Shown: positions 9,249-18,644 of the stretch, piece by piece
Layout of the letters: each line of letters opens with the position of its first letter
Position numbering within the stretch: position 1 is the stretch's first letter
Assembly (NCBI GenBank): GCA_029976005.1
Contig: JARKOQ010000122.1
Span: 1 to 64,000 of the forward strand
Reading direction: 5' to 3'
From: Aggregatilineales bacterium
GTDB taxonomy: Bacteria > Chloroflexota > Anaerolineae > Aggregatilineales > Ch27
Length of the DNA: 64,000 bases
Made by a program: the position numbers and the translations under genes
The notes under the pieces: generated by a model
Seen by the model: only the letters and a program-made list of their open reading frames with translations
Told to the model about the DNA's origin: nothing
The model's database searches: none

Positions 9249-10856
9249 TTACTGCTCGAAGTAGACGCGGCCGGAGTACTTGAGGCCGGTCAGGAAGGTG
9301 CCGTTCAGTTCCGCCGCGTCGATGTTGAGGTCGGCGCGATAGGCCCAGGCGCCCACGGCCTGGTAGATCGGGATCATGGGCAGTTCCTGCCACAGCAGGC
9401 CGTCAATCTGCTTGTAGATTTCGTAGCGGGCGTCGGGGTTGGTCTCGCTGCGGCCCTGCTCGAACAGCGCGGTGATCTCCGGGTTGTCGTAGGCGAAGAA
9501 GGCCGTCGCGTTGGCGTAGTAGTTGCGGTAGTGATCCGGCTCCGGCCCGAACAGCCCCCAGCCGCCCAGCATGGCGTCGTAGGGCTTTTCGGTGCTGACG
9601 TTGTCGTAGATTTCCTCGTAGACGGCCGAGTCGTCCAGCGCGGCCAGCTCGACATCCACGCCCAGGGCGCGCCAGTTGTCGTAGACGATCGGGGCGACCG
9701 CCTGCATCAGCGACCAGGTGCCGGAGTAGGCGATCCGGACGTGCATCGGGACGCCGTCCTTGTCCAGGATGCCGTCGCCGTCGCTGTCGGTCCAGCCGGC
9801 GTCGGTCAGCATCTGCTGGGCCGCGGCCGGATCGTAGACGTACTGCGGGTTGCGGCCGGCTTCGTAGACGAACACGGCCTTGTTGAAGAGCGAGTCGGCC
9901 AGCGTGCCGTAGCCACCGCCCGCGACCTGGATGATCGCTTCGCGGTCCAGGCCGACGGCCAGGGCGCGGCGCACGGCCGGGTCGCCCACGGTGGCGCTGC
10001 GGGTGTTGAAGCCGACGTAACGCATCAGGTCACGCGAGGCTTCCTGCAGCACGAAATCGGGGTTGTCCTGGAAGGGGGACACGTCCGCGCCGTCGACGCG
10101 GGCGTAGTCGATCTCACCGGCCAGGATGGCATTGGCGGTGTTGGCCGCGCCTTCGATGAAGCGCACCACAATCCGGTCCAGGCAGGGCGCGCCGCGCCAG
10201 TAGTCGGGATTAGCTTCCAGGGTGATGCTCTCGCCGGTGTTCCATTCCACGAACTTGAAGGGGCCGGTGGCGATCGGGTTGGTGTTGAACGGCGCGTCGA
10301 CCATGTTCAGGCTGGTGAAGGCATGGGCCGGGACAATCGGGATGCTCAGTGCGGTCAGGACGGTCGCGTTCGGCTGGCTGAGGATCACCTTGAAGGTGTA
10401 GTCGTCCACGACTTCGAACTCCATCGGCACGTCGCCCTGCATCAGGTTGGAGCGCCAGTCGATGGCGTTCTCCTCCAGCAGCACGGCCTGGAACGTGAAC
10501 AGCACGTCCGCGGCGGTGAACTCGGTGCCGTCGTGCCATTTGACGCCCTGGCGCAGGTGGAAGACGTATTCCAGGCCGTCCTCGGAAATGTCCCAGCTCT
10601 CGGCCAGGGCGGGTTCGATGGCATCGCCCCAGTTCTCGCCGCCCAGCACGAGCGGCTCGGCCATGAAGGTCACGACGAACAGGCTGTTGCCGTCATTGGC
10701 ATACAGGCCGCTCAGCGTGCGCGGATCGCCGCCGTAGGAGACGACCATCGTGCCGCCCTGGGTGGGGCACACGAACTCGTCGCCCTGGGCCGCGGCGGGC
10801 ATGACTCCGCCCACCAGCGTGACCAGCAGGATCAGGGTCAACAACAGTTTACGCAT
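9249..10856 (-). CDS. ABC transporter substrate-binding protein, family 5 (peptide/oligosaccharide)
   Basis: Signal peptide MRKLLLTLILLVTLVGGVMPAAAQ; LAESWDISEDGLEYVFHLRQGVKWHDGTEFTAADVLFTF is the SBP_bac_5 signature. Confidence 0.95.
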   Translation of the reverse strand: MRKLLLTLILLVTLVGGVMPAAAQGDEFVCPTQGGTMVVSYGGDPRTLSGLYANDGNSLFVVTFMAEPLVLGGENWGDAIEPALAESWDISEDGLEYVFHLRQGVKWHDGTEFTAADVLFTFQAVLLEENAIDWRSNLMQGDVPMEFEVVDDYTFKVILSQPNATVLTALSIPIVPAHAFTSLNMVDAPFNTNPIATGPFKFVEWNTGESITLEANPDYWRGAPCLDRIVVRFIEGAANTANAILAGEIDYARVDGADVSPFQDNPDFVLQEASRDLMRYVGFNTRSATVGDPAVRRALAVGLDREAIIQVAGGGYGTLADSLFNKAVFVYEAGRNPQYVYDPAAAQQMLTDAGWTDSDGDGILDKDGVPMHVRIAYSGTWSLMQAVAPIVYDNWRALGVDVELAALDDSAVYEEIYDNVSTEKPYDAMLGGWGLFGPEPDHYRNYYANATAFFAYDNPEITALFEQGRSETNPDARYEIYKQIDGLLWQELPMIPIYQAVGAWAYRADLNIDAAELNGTFLTGLKYSGRVYFEQ

Positions 10857-10984
10857 GGTTCTCTCCTCATGAACAATCGAACTATCGGCCAGCTTGATTC
10901 GGCGTAAAACCGCCGCCTCCTCACAACAAGGTTGCTGTCCTTTCCCTGCCCATGTGGGGCGGATCGGGACGGGGCCTGGCGCGT

Positions 10985-11878
10985 CTAGCGCCGGAGCTGC
11001 GGGTCGAAGGCGTCGCGCAGGCCGTCTCCGATGAAGTTGAAGGCCAGCACGATGGTCGAGATGATCACCCCTGGCACGACCCACATCCACCAGGCCGAGC
11101 GCAGCCACTGCTGGGCCTCCTCCAACATCTTGCCCAGGCTGGCATGCGGCGGGGGGACGCCCAGCCCCAGAAAGCTCAGGGCCGATTCGGTCAGGATGGC
11201 ATACGGAACCGACAGGGTGGCGGCCACGATGATCGGGGCCAGGGCATTGGGCAGCAGGTGGCGGGTGATCAGCCGCCAGCCCGGCACGCCGATGCAGTGG
11301 GCCGCCAGGACGAACTCGCGCCCCTTGAGCGACAGGAACTCCGCCCGGATCAGGCGCGCGACTGTCATCCAGTTGAGCGCGCCGATCAGGATGATCAGCG
11401 CCAGCAGCGTGCCTTCGAACACGCCGGAGATGATCAACAGCAGGAAGAAGCCGGGGATGGACAGAAAGACGTCCGTGAAGCGCATCAGGACGTTATCCAC
11501 CCAGCCGCCGAAATACCCGGCCGCGGCACCGATGCTGACCCCGATCAGAATTTCGAAGACGACGGCAGAGACTCCCACGAACAGGGAGACTCGCGCCCCG
11601 ACCATGGCCCGCGAGAGGTAGTCGCGCCCATAGTTATCCGTGCCCAGGGCGTATTCCAGGGACGGCGGCTGCGGCTTGCCCCCGGCGTAGGCGGTGTTGG
11701 TCGCGTTCGGATCGTAGGGCGTGAGCACGTCGGTGAACACGGCCAGGACGAGCATCACGGCCAGCAGGATCGCGCTGATCACGGCCAGGCGGTGGCGGCG
11801 GAACTGGCGCAGGATCAGCTTCCACTGCGGGGTGGGTTCCTGGCGTTCCAGGCTGAGGGGCGCGGCATACTCAGTCAT
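10985..11878 (-). CDS. ABC transporter permease (DppC/OppC-like)
   Basis: LGTDNYGRDYLSRAMVGARVSLFVG..., SALSFLGLGVPPPHASLG, EAA loop. Confidence 0.95.
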   Translation of the reverse strand: MTEYAAPLSLERQEPTPQWKLILRQFRRHRLAVISAILLAVMLVLAVFTDVLTPYDPNATNTAYAGGKPQPPSLEYALGTDNYGRDYLSRAMVGARVSLFVGVSAVVFEILIGVSIGAAAGYFGGWVDNVLMRFTDVFLSIPGFFLLLIISGVFEGTLLALIILIGALNWMTVARLIRAEFLSLKGREFVLAAHCIGVPGWRLITRHLLPNALAPIIVAATLSVPYAILTESALSFLGLGVPPPHASLGKMLEEAQQWLRSAWWMWVVPGVIISTIVLAFNFIGDGLRDAFDPQLRR

Positions 11879-12839
11879 AGCGAATCCTCGGATCGGCCCA
11901 GGCGTAGGCGATGTCGGCCAGCAGGTTGCCGGTCACGATCAGCAGGGCCGAGAGCATGGTCACTGCCATGATGATCGGGTAATCCCGCCCGTTGATCGCT
12001 TCGACCCCCAGGCGGCCCATCCCCGGCCAGCCGAAGATGGTTTCGGTGATGAACGCGCCGGTGACGATTGAGGGCACCGACAGACCGATCAGGGTGATCA
12101 TCGGGATCAGGGCGTTGCGCAGGGCGTGGAAGCCGATCACCCGCCGCTCGCGCGCGCCCTTGGCGCGGGCCGTGCGGATGTAGTCCTGCCCCAGCACTTC
12201 CAGCAGAGCCGAGCGCTGGTAGCGCGACCAGCTCGCCGTCTGGGCCAGGCTGAGCACGGTCGCGGGCAGGATCATGTGGCGCAGCACGTCCAGGGTCGCG
12301 GCCCAGCCTTCGTACGTATTGCGCACGTCGTGCATCCCCACGGCGGGCAGCCAGTTGAGCTGGATGGCGAAGACTTGCAGCAGCAGCAGCGCCACCCAGA
12401 AGGCGGGCAGCGAAATGCCCACCAGCGCCAGCGTGCTGAGGATGTAATCGACCAGAGTGTAGCGCCTGAGCGCGGAGACGATGCCAATCGGGATGGCGAT
12501 CGCCAGCGACAGCATGAGGGAGACTCCGCCCAGCAGCAGGGTGTTGGGCAGGCGGTCGCCGATCTCAAGCGTCACCGGGCGGCGTGTCCGGAAGGAGAAG
12601 CCCAGGTCGCCTTCCAGGGTCTTGGTCAGCCAGGAGACGTACCGGACGGTGACGGGCTGGTCCAGCCCCAGGCTGGTCCGCACCCGTTCCAGGTATTCCG
12701 GATCGGTCCCTTTTTCCGGGTCGATGTACATCTGGGAGGCGTCGCCGGGGGCCAGCTCGACCAGGGCGAAGACGATGATCGAGATGGCGACCAGGAGGGG
12801 GATGGCCTGCAACAGGCGGCGGATCACGTAACGGGTCAT
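11871..12839 (-). CDS. ABC transporter permease (DppB/OppB-like)
   Basis: MTRYVIRRLLQAIPLLVAISIIVFALVELAPGD...; YIRTARAKGARERRVIGFHALRNALIPMIT; 8-bp overlap with next gene. Confidence 0.95.
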   Translation of the reverse strand: MTRYVIRRLLQAIPLLVAISIIVFALVELAPGDASQMYIDPEKGTDPEYLERVRTSLGLDQPVTVRYVSWLTKTLEGDLGFSFRTRRPVTLEIGDRLPNTLLLGGVSLMLSLAIAIPIGIVSALRRYTLVDYILSTLALVGISLPAFWVALLLLQVFAIQLNWLPAVGMHDVRNTYEGWAATLDVLRHMILPATVLSLAQTASWSRYQRSALLEVLGQDYIRTARAKGARERRVIGFHALRNALIPMITLIGLSVPSIVTGAFITETIFGWPGMGRLGVEAINGRDYPIIMAVTMLSALLIVTGNLLADIAYAWADPRIRYD

Positions 12840-12894
12840 CGATGGTCCTTACGATTCGCGCCAGACCGGGAGCCGGCCGCGCGGTCAACAGGGC

Positions 12895-13290
12895 CTATTC
12901 GGCCGCCACGGCGGTGGACGTGAAGACCTCGAACTCAGGTGGATTGATCAGGTGCTTCTTGACCCCGCACGAATTGGCCGCCCGGATGACCGCCTCGTGA
13001 TACTTTTCCGGGAAGCCGGGTGGGAGCTGGATGTCCATCTCGATCTTCTCGATCATGCGCGTTTCGGGATTGTAGTGCATGCGCTGCCTGATCTTGAGGT
13101 GATCGGTGGGTAGCTCGCGCTCCTGGCAGAAGCGCAGCACCTTGATCCCGGAGCAGGTGCCGATCCCGGCCAGGAACAGGTCAAACGGCGAGGGTTCGTC
13201 TTCTCCGCCGGTGGGGATGTGGACGCCGTCCAGCCAGGCGTCCACGCGCGTTTCGCCTGGGAAGACGATGTCCATGTCAAAGGTTTCCAT
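12895..13290 (-). CDS. OsmC family protein
   Basis: SPFDLFLAGIGTCSGIKVLRFCQERELP, conserved OsmC cysteine region and second Cys (AANSCGVKKHL). Confidence 0.85.
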   Translation of the reverse strand: METFDMDIVFPGETRVDAWLDGVHIPTGGEDEPSPFDLFLAGIGTCSGIKVLRFCQERELPTDHLKIRQRMHYNPETRMIEKIEMDIQLPPGFPEKYHEAVIRAANSCGVKKHLINPPEFEVFTSTAVAAE

Positions 13291-13513
13291 GTGTGGCTCC
13301 GATGCAGGCCAGGATCGCTGATTGGATGGGCAAGCGGATTGTGGAACATTGAGGGTTCCGGCCCTTGAACTGATATGCCGGAGTGCTCATAGGTTCATTC
13401 TAGCCGCGAACTTTGGTGCAAGCAATAGATTCGCGGCCCCAAAAGCAAACGATTGATTCGCAGTTTGTGGGGAAGCGCGGAGGGCGGCGGTATGCTGGTG
13501 GGTTGGGGCGGCG

Positions 13514-14605
13514 ATGCGGATCGCCGCCATCTCGATGAAGGGGAATCCCGTGAGCGACGTGTTAAGCCGTTGGTTGAGCGCGCCTGTCTGCGCCGCGTCC
13601 CAGGAGCGCGCCATGCGCTTTTGGGCCGGGGAAGGGCGCTACCTGATCTCGGTGCAGACCCTGGCCTACGACTACCGCAAGAATTTCGACGAGCCGGCCG
13701 CCCGGCGCCTGATCCCGCGCCATCTGGAAGTACAGGCTGCCCTGCCCGGCCTGAATCTGCCCGGCGTGCTGGCCGACTGGGGCACGGTCAGCACGGCCCG
13801 CTACTGGGGCGGTGAGGTCACGGTCGAGGGCGATTTCGTCCACATCGCTCCGGCGGCCAGGACGCTGGACGAGGCGCTGGCCCTGACTCCGCGCCCGGTC
13901 GACGATCCCACGATGGATGCCCGGCGCGGGCTGGATCGCTGGCGGGCGATCGCGGCCGAACTGAATACCGATCAGCTCTGGCTGCGCACGCCCGACCTCC
14001 AGGGCCCGCTCAACACCGCCGGGCTGGTCATGGATCAGGAGGCGCTGCTGGTCGCCATGGCCCTGGAGCCGGAACGGGTGCACGAATTTCTGGGGCGGGT
14101 GTGCGACTTCCTGATCGACTACGTCCGCTACCTGCGCCGCGAGACGGCCGGGCGCATCTGCGGCAACATCTGGCCGCCGACCTTCTTCCCGGCGGAACTG
14201 GGAGTCTCGCTGACCGAGGACCTGATGCCGCTGCTGTCCGCGCCCATGTACCGGGAATTTGGCATCCCCCTCCTGCGCCGGATGGCCGACGCGCTGGGCG
14301 GGCTGCACATCCACTGCTGCGGTCGCTGGGGGCACCAGGTGAACAACCTCAAGGAGTCCGGGCTGCCGATCCGGGCGATGGAATTCCACTATCCGTTCAC
14401 GAAGATCGAGGAGCTGGAGCCGCTGGCCGGCAGTGTGGTTTTTGTGCCGTACATCATGCTGCACATGCAGCAGGAATACGCCAGCGTGACCGAGTACTAT
14501 CGCGCCCTGATCGAGCAGACCGACTCGCGCTTTCGCTTCTGGTTCGCCTGCGCGGACGATCTGCCGGAGACGCTCGAATTCGCCCAGGCCTACGCGCCGG
14601 GTTAG
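13514..14605 (+). CDS. uroporphyrinogen decarboxylase (URO-D)-like / corrinoid methyltransferase-like protein
   Basis: LGGLHIHCCGRWGHQVNNLKESGLPIRAMEFHYPFTKIEELEPLAG resembles URO-D/MtaA-type domain; start codon uncertain. Confidence 0.6.
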   Translation: MRIAAISMKGNPVSDVLSRWLSAPVCAASQERAMRFWAGEGRYLISVQTLAYDYRKNFDEPAARRLIPRHLEVQAALPGLNLPGVLADWGTVSTARYWGGEVTVEGDFVHIAPAARTLDEALALTPRPVDDPTMDARRGLDRWRAIAAELNTDQLWLRTPDLQGPLNTAGLVMDQEALLVAMALEPERVHEFLGRVCDFLIDYVRYLRRETAGRICGNIWPPTFFPAELGVSLTEDLMPLLSAPMYREFGIPLLRRMADALGGLHIHCCGRWGHQVNNLKESGLPIRAMEFHYPFTKIEELEPLAGSVVFVPYIMLHMQQEYASVTEYYRALIEQTDSRFRFWFACADDLPETLEFAQAYAPG

Positions 14606-17600
14606 GTTGCCGGACGGTTAGGGAGCCGGACGGTGAAGGTCGTGCCTTTGCCTTCCTCGCTCTCGAAGCCGATCGTCCCCCCGTGCAGGTCGACGGCGTG
14701 GCGGGTGATCGCCAAGCCCAGGCCGGTGCCCTGGATACCGCCCGTGTTGTCGGCCCGGTGGAACGGCTCGAAGATGTGCTTCTGGTCGGCGAGCGGGATG
14801 CCGATCCCGGTATCGATGACGCGCAGGATGGTATTCCCGGCGCTGGGCGTGACCTCGAACCGGACGTGATTGCCTGGCCGGGAGTACTTGATCGCGTTGG
14901 AGAGCAGGTTGGTGATGATCTGGCGGATCAGCTTCTCGTCCATGACGACCGGCAGGCTGGATTCCGGTTTGACCAGGTCGATCACGATCGCCTGCTGGTG
15001 AAGCTGGATATCGGCGGTGACTTCCGCGCACAGGGCGGCCAGGTCGAACGGGGCCGGGTTGTACTCCATCTTGTTGGCCTCGGCCTTGCCGATGAGCAGG
15101 ACTTCCTCCAGCAGTTGGGTCATGTGGCCGACCGAGGTCTTGATCTTTTCAAAGTGCCGCGCCTTTTGCTCGTCGGTCATCCGGTCGGCCCGGTTTTCCA
15201 GCAGGAAGGTGGAGGACAGGATCGTGGTCAGCGGCGTCCGGAACTCGTGCGAGGCGGTCGACACGAAGCGCGAGCGCAGTTCGGACAGCTCGCGGGCCTG
15301 TTCCAGGGCGGATTGGAGCTGGGCCTGGGCCTGTTTGTGGGTCGTGGTGTCGACCAGACTGCACACCACGCCCAGCAGGCCGTTCTCGACGAGCACCGGT
15401 GCGAGGGTCACGTCCGAATCGAAGGTCGAGCCATTCTTGCGGCGGGCGGTGATCTCCAGGCGCAGGGTCTGGCATTCCTGTTTGATCTGATCCAGGGCCG
15501 CCTGCAAGCGCTGCCGGGTGTCCTCCGAGGTCACGTCGAGTACGGAGTCACCGAATTTTTCGTCGATCTGGTAGCCGAACTGCGCGTTGAACGCCGGGTT
15601 GGTCTGCCGGATGAAACCGTCGGGATCGAGGAACAGGATTGCCTCGCCGGTATTGTTCAGGATGGTCTCTACGCGCTGGCGGGCGCGGTCAAGCTCCTGC
15701 GTGCGGACCAGAATCGCCTGTTCCAGCCCCTCGTTGTACAGCTCCAGGTCCTGGTACAGGCGGGCATTCTGGATGGCGACCGCGGCCTGGTCGGCGAACG
15801 CGGCCAGCCGTTCGGCGTGCCAGTTGGTGAAGAATCCGGGCGTCAGACTTTCCAGGTTGAGGAAGCCGATAACTTCCGAGCGGGCGCGGATGGGCACGCC
15901 CAGGTACGAACGGGCCAGGCTGGTTTCCATGCGTTGAACCCAGCCGGGATAGAGGCTGATATCCGGGATGACGACCGGCAGGCCGGTGGTGAGCATGTCC
16001 TGAATGTTGGGCGTGGTGAGTGGAAATGAGCCAGTTCTGAAGAAAGCCTCGAATTCGTCGGGGTAACCCCGCCAGTAGGCGAAGTGGACCTCATTGCCGG
16101 AGATCAAGGTGATGCTGCCTGCGTCGTGGGGCACGACCCGACCCACGTTTTCCAGCATGCGCTGGAGGAGGATATCCATCTCCAGGGTGCTGCTGAAGAT
16201 CGCAGCCGTGTCGCGCAGGGCCTCGGCCATTTCGCGCTGGTCGCGCTCGGAGGCATACAGCCGCGCGTTCTGGATAGCGATGGCGAGCTGGTTGGACAGG
16301 GTCTCCAGCACCAGCATGTCTTTGGCGTTGAACGCGTTGATCTGCCCGCTCTGAACGTCCAGGACGCCCAGCAGCTCCTCGCCAAGCTGGATCGGGAGGC
16401 TGACCTCGGCCCGGATGGGGTTGTCCGGGAACGGGTTATAGTAGCGTGGCTCCAGAGTGACGTCATTGGCCAGCAGTGGCTGCCGGTGCTGGCCAACCCA
16501 GCCGACCATGCCCGTGCCGATCCTGAGGCTGTGCTGCGGGGGGAAGCGGTCGGCATGGCGGCCCGCCCTGGCCCGCATCACCAGGCGATCCTGCTCCTCG
16601 TTCAGCAGGAACAGGCCCACGTGTTCCAGTTTGAACGTGGCCTGGATCAGCACGGCGGCATGATCCAGCAGGGCGTCCAGATCGAGCAGGGCGGTCAGTT
16701 CCCAGCTTACCGCGTTGAGCAGTTCCATCTGGCGGAGGTGGGTCCGGACGGCTTCCTCGGCCTGCTTGCGGTCGGTGATATCGCGGACCATGGCCCCGAC
16801 CGCGTTGCCCTGCTCGGTCTTGATGCCAAACACCGCGCTTTGCACGTTGCGCAAGGTGCCGTCCGGCCGCAGGATTTCGGCTTCCTGGTTGAGCATTTTC
16901 TGCGGCCACTCTTCAAAGTACTTTCGAGCCTGCTGGCGAACCCGCTCCGGATCGTAGCGGCGACGCTCTTCGGGCGAGCCGACTTCACGCTGGACTTCCC
17001 AGATGGGGCGGCCTGTGGCCTGAGCGCTAGGCAGACCCGTGATCTGCTCCATGGCCTGATTCCAGGTCACGATCAGGCCATGCTCGTCCGTCATCACGAT
17101 TCCATCCACGGATTGCCCGATCAGATTGCGGAGCTTTTGCTCGCTGGTGCGCAGCGCGGCTTCGGCTTCCTGGCGCTCCACAAGCTCGCGTTGGGCCTGC
17201 TGGTACAGCGCGGCATTGGCCGTCGCCGCCGCGAGCTGAGGGGCGATTGCTTCCAGAAAACGCAGGTCGTCCCCGGTAAAGGCATCCAGGCGATAGCTCT
17301 GCACCTGGATTACCCCGGTGACGCGATTTTCCAGGATCAGTGGGACCAGCAGCGCCGAGCGGGCGATATTGTTGTCCGCCGGCTGCTCGTCCTCGTCCGC
17401 CAGGCTGCCATCCGGCCGGATGCCGTAATGGACCGGGGCGGTTTTGATCTGGGATTGGAGATCGGGCAGGACCAGCGACCGGCCGCTGCGGATGACCAGG
17501 CTCTGGGTTCCCGTGCCCTCGGGGGTCAGGGCCACCACTGGGAACTGGCTCACGTCGATCGGCTGCCCCTCCATCCAGGCGGACCGGCAGGTGATCGTCT

Positions 17601-18267
17601 GGGTGCTGGCATCGTAGGACGAGATGAACAGCACGTCGCAGGCCATCACGCGGGAGAGAGTCGCGTGCAGGGTGTCGTAGATGGCGGAGAGGTCGAGGGT
17701 GCTGCCCATGCGCTGGCCGGCCTCATACAACGACTGGAGCTGCGCGTTGCGCTGTTCCAGGACCGTCTCCAGGGCTTTTTGATCGCTGACATCGGTGATG
17801 AAGCCGGTCAGCCATCTCGCGCTGCCGGTAGGGGAATCCGTCACGCCGGCCCCTTGCTCCCAGACCCATTTGATCGCGCCGCTGGCCGTCCTGATCCGGT
17901 ATTCGAGGCGATACGGGCGGTTCTGGCCGATGGCGGCCTGGATTTTCTCCCAAACGAACGGTCGGTCTTCCGGCACGATCAGCGAATCGTAGCTCAGCCG
18001 CCGGTTGTGAATCAGATCGTCCGGCTCGTAGCCGGTCAGGGCCTTGCAGCCGGCGCTGACGAACTCCATCGTATAATCGGGCGTGTTCTGGCAGCGGTAG
18101 GCCATGCCGGGCAGGCTGCTCATCAGCGAGCCGCCCACTCCGCGCATGGTGTGGAGCAACTCCGCGGCGAGTTTTTCCAGGACGGGTTGGACCTCAGCGC
18201 GTTCTTCGGGGTTTAGCCCCGCGATCTGGGCCTGAAGGGCTTCCAGTTGAGTTTGAAGGGATATCAT
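14602..18267 (-). CDS. large soluble multi-sensor histidine kinase (PAS/GAF repeats, HisKA, HATPase)
   Basis: H-box STASHEFRTPLTTILSSTFLLENR; N-box NLLSNAIKYSRPGNHVRF; G boxes DTGIGIP, GTGLGLAI; multiple PAS and GAF modules; no obvious TM segment. Confidence 0.95.
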   Translation of the reverse strand: MISLQTQLEALQAQIAGLNPEERAEVQPVLEKLAAELLHTMRGVGGSLMSSLPGMAYRCQNTPDYTMEFVSAGCKALTGYEPDDLIHNRRLSYDSLIVPEDRPFVWEKIQAAIGQNRPYRLEYRIRTASGAIKWVWEQGAGVTDSPTGSARWLTGFITDVSDQKALETVLEQRNAQLQSLYEAGQRMGSTLDLSAIYDTLHATLSRVMACDVLFISSYDASTQTITCRSAWMEGQPIDVSQFPVVALTPEGTGTQSLVIRSGRSLVLPDLQSQIKTAPVHYGIRPDGSLADEDEQPADNNIARSALLVPLILENRVTGVIQVQSYRLDAFTGDDLRFLEAIAPQLAAATANAALYQQAQRELVERQEAEAALRTSEQKLRNLIGQSVDGIVMTDEHGLIVTWNQAMEQITGLPSAQATGRPIWEVQREVGSPEERRRYDPERVRQQARKYFEEWPQKMLNQEAEILRPDGTLRNVQSAVFGIKTEQGNAVGAMVRDITDRKQAEEAVRTHLRQMELLNAVSWELTALLDLDALLDHAAVLIQATFKLEHVGLFLLNEEQDRLVMRARAGRHADRFPPQHSLRIGTGMVGWVGQHRQPLLANDVTLEPRYYNPFPDNPIRAEVSLPIQLGEELLGVLDVQSGQINAFNAKDMLVLETLSNQLAIAIQNARLYASERDQREMAEALRDTAAIFSSTLEMDILLQRMLENVGRVVPHDAGSITLISGNEVHFAYWRGYPDEFEAFFRTGSFPLTTPNIQDMLTTGLPVVIPDISLYPGWVQRMETSLARSYLGVPIRARSEVIGFLNLESLTPGFFTNWHAERLAAFADQAAVAIQNARLYQDLELYNEGLEQAILVRTQELDRARQRVETILNNTGEAILFLDPDGFIRQTNPAFNAQFGYQIDEKFGDSVLDVTSEDTRQRLQAALDQIKQECQTLRLEITARRKNGSTFDSDVTLAPVLVENGLLGVVCSLVDTTTHKQAQAQLQSALEQARELSELRSRFVSTASHEFRTPLTTILSSTFLLENRADRMTDEQKARHFEKIKTSVGHMTQLLEEVLLIGKAEANKMEYNPAPFDLAALCAEVTADIQLHQQAIVIDLVKPESSLPVVMDEKLIRQIITNLLSNAIKYSRPGNHVRFEVTPSAGNTILRVIDTGIGIPLADQKHIFEPFHRADNTGGIQGTGLGLAITRHAVDLHGGTIGFESEEGKGTTFTVRLPNRPAT

Positions 18268-18612
18268 GCGGGTTTGCCTGCGAAAAACGCGTTCGCCTGA
18301 TCGTGAATGGGTGTGCGCGGTTGGTTCGGATGACCAGGGTAGGTTTCCTTCGCGGTCGGGTGTCTCGTTGCTGATTCGTTGTCTATAGTCCCAGGCATGA
18401 TTGATTTTTAAGTAATTTATAATAAAGACAGGACTTAGAAACTATTCTACCATAAGTTGCGATTGGGTGTCTAGTTTTGTGGCAGCTTACCGTTGTTGAA
18501 GGATCGCGCTTACTGCGGCGGACAAGGGCGTGGTTTGCATAAAGAGGCGATTCGTCCTCAACGGAATATCCAGACATTCTTTTGTGTTTTCCCGCCAAAG
18601 CAGTGATAGAGT

Positions 18613-18644
18613 CAGGTTGAACGTTCACGTGAACGTTCAACCTG
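18613..18644. promoter_or_regulatory. 32-bp perfect palindrome, candidate LacI-family auto-operator
   Basis: caggttgaacgttcac|gtgaacgttcaacctg abutting the lacI-like gene start. Confidence 0.75.

Noticed and set aside
9180-10907. 575-aa plus-strand ORF
   Set aside because: Antisense to a clear SBP_bac_5 gene.
14101-18216. Long plus-strand ORFs (642 and 710 aa) opposite the histidine kinase
   Set aside because: Shadow ORFs of a GC-rich gene; Arg/Gln/Ala/His-rich translations with no domain motifs, while the minus frame has clear PAS/GAF/HisKA/HATPase motifs.
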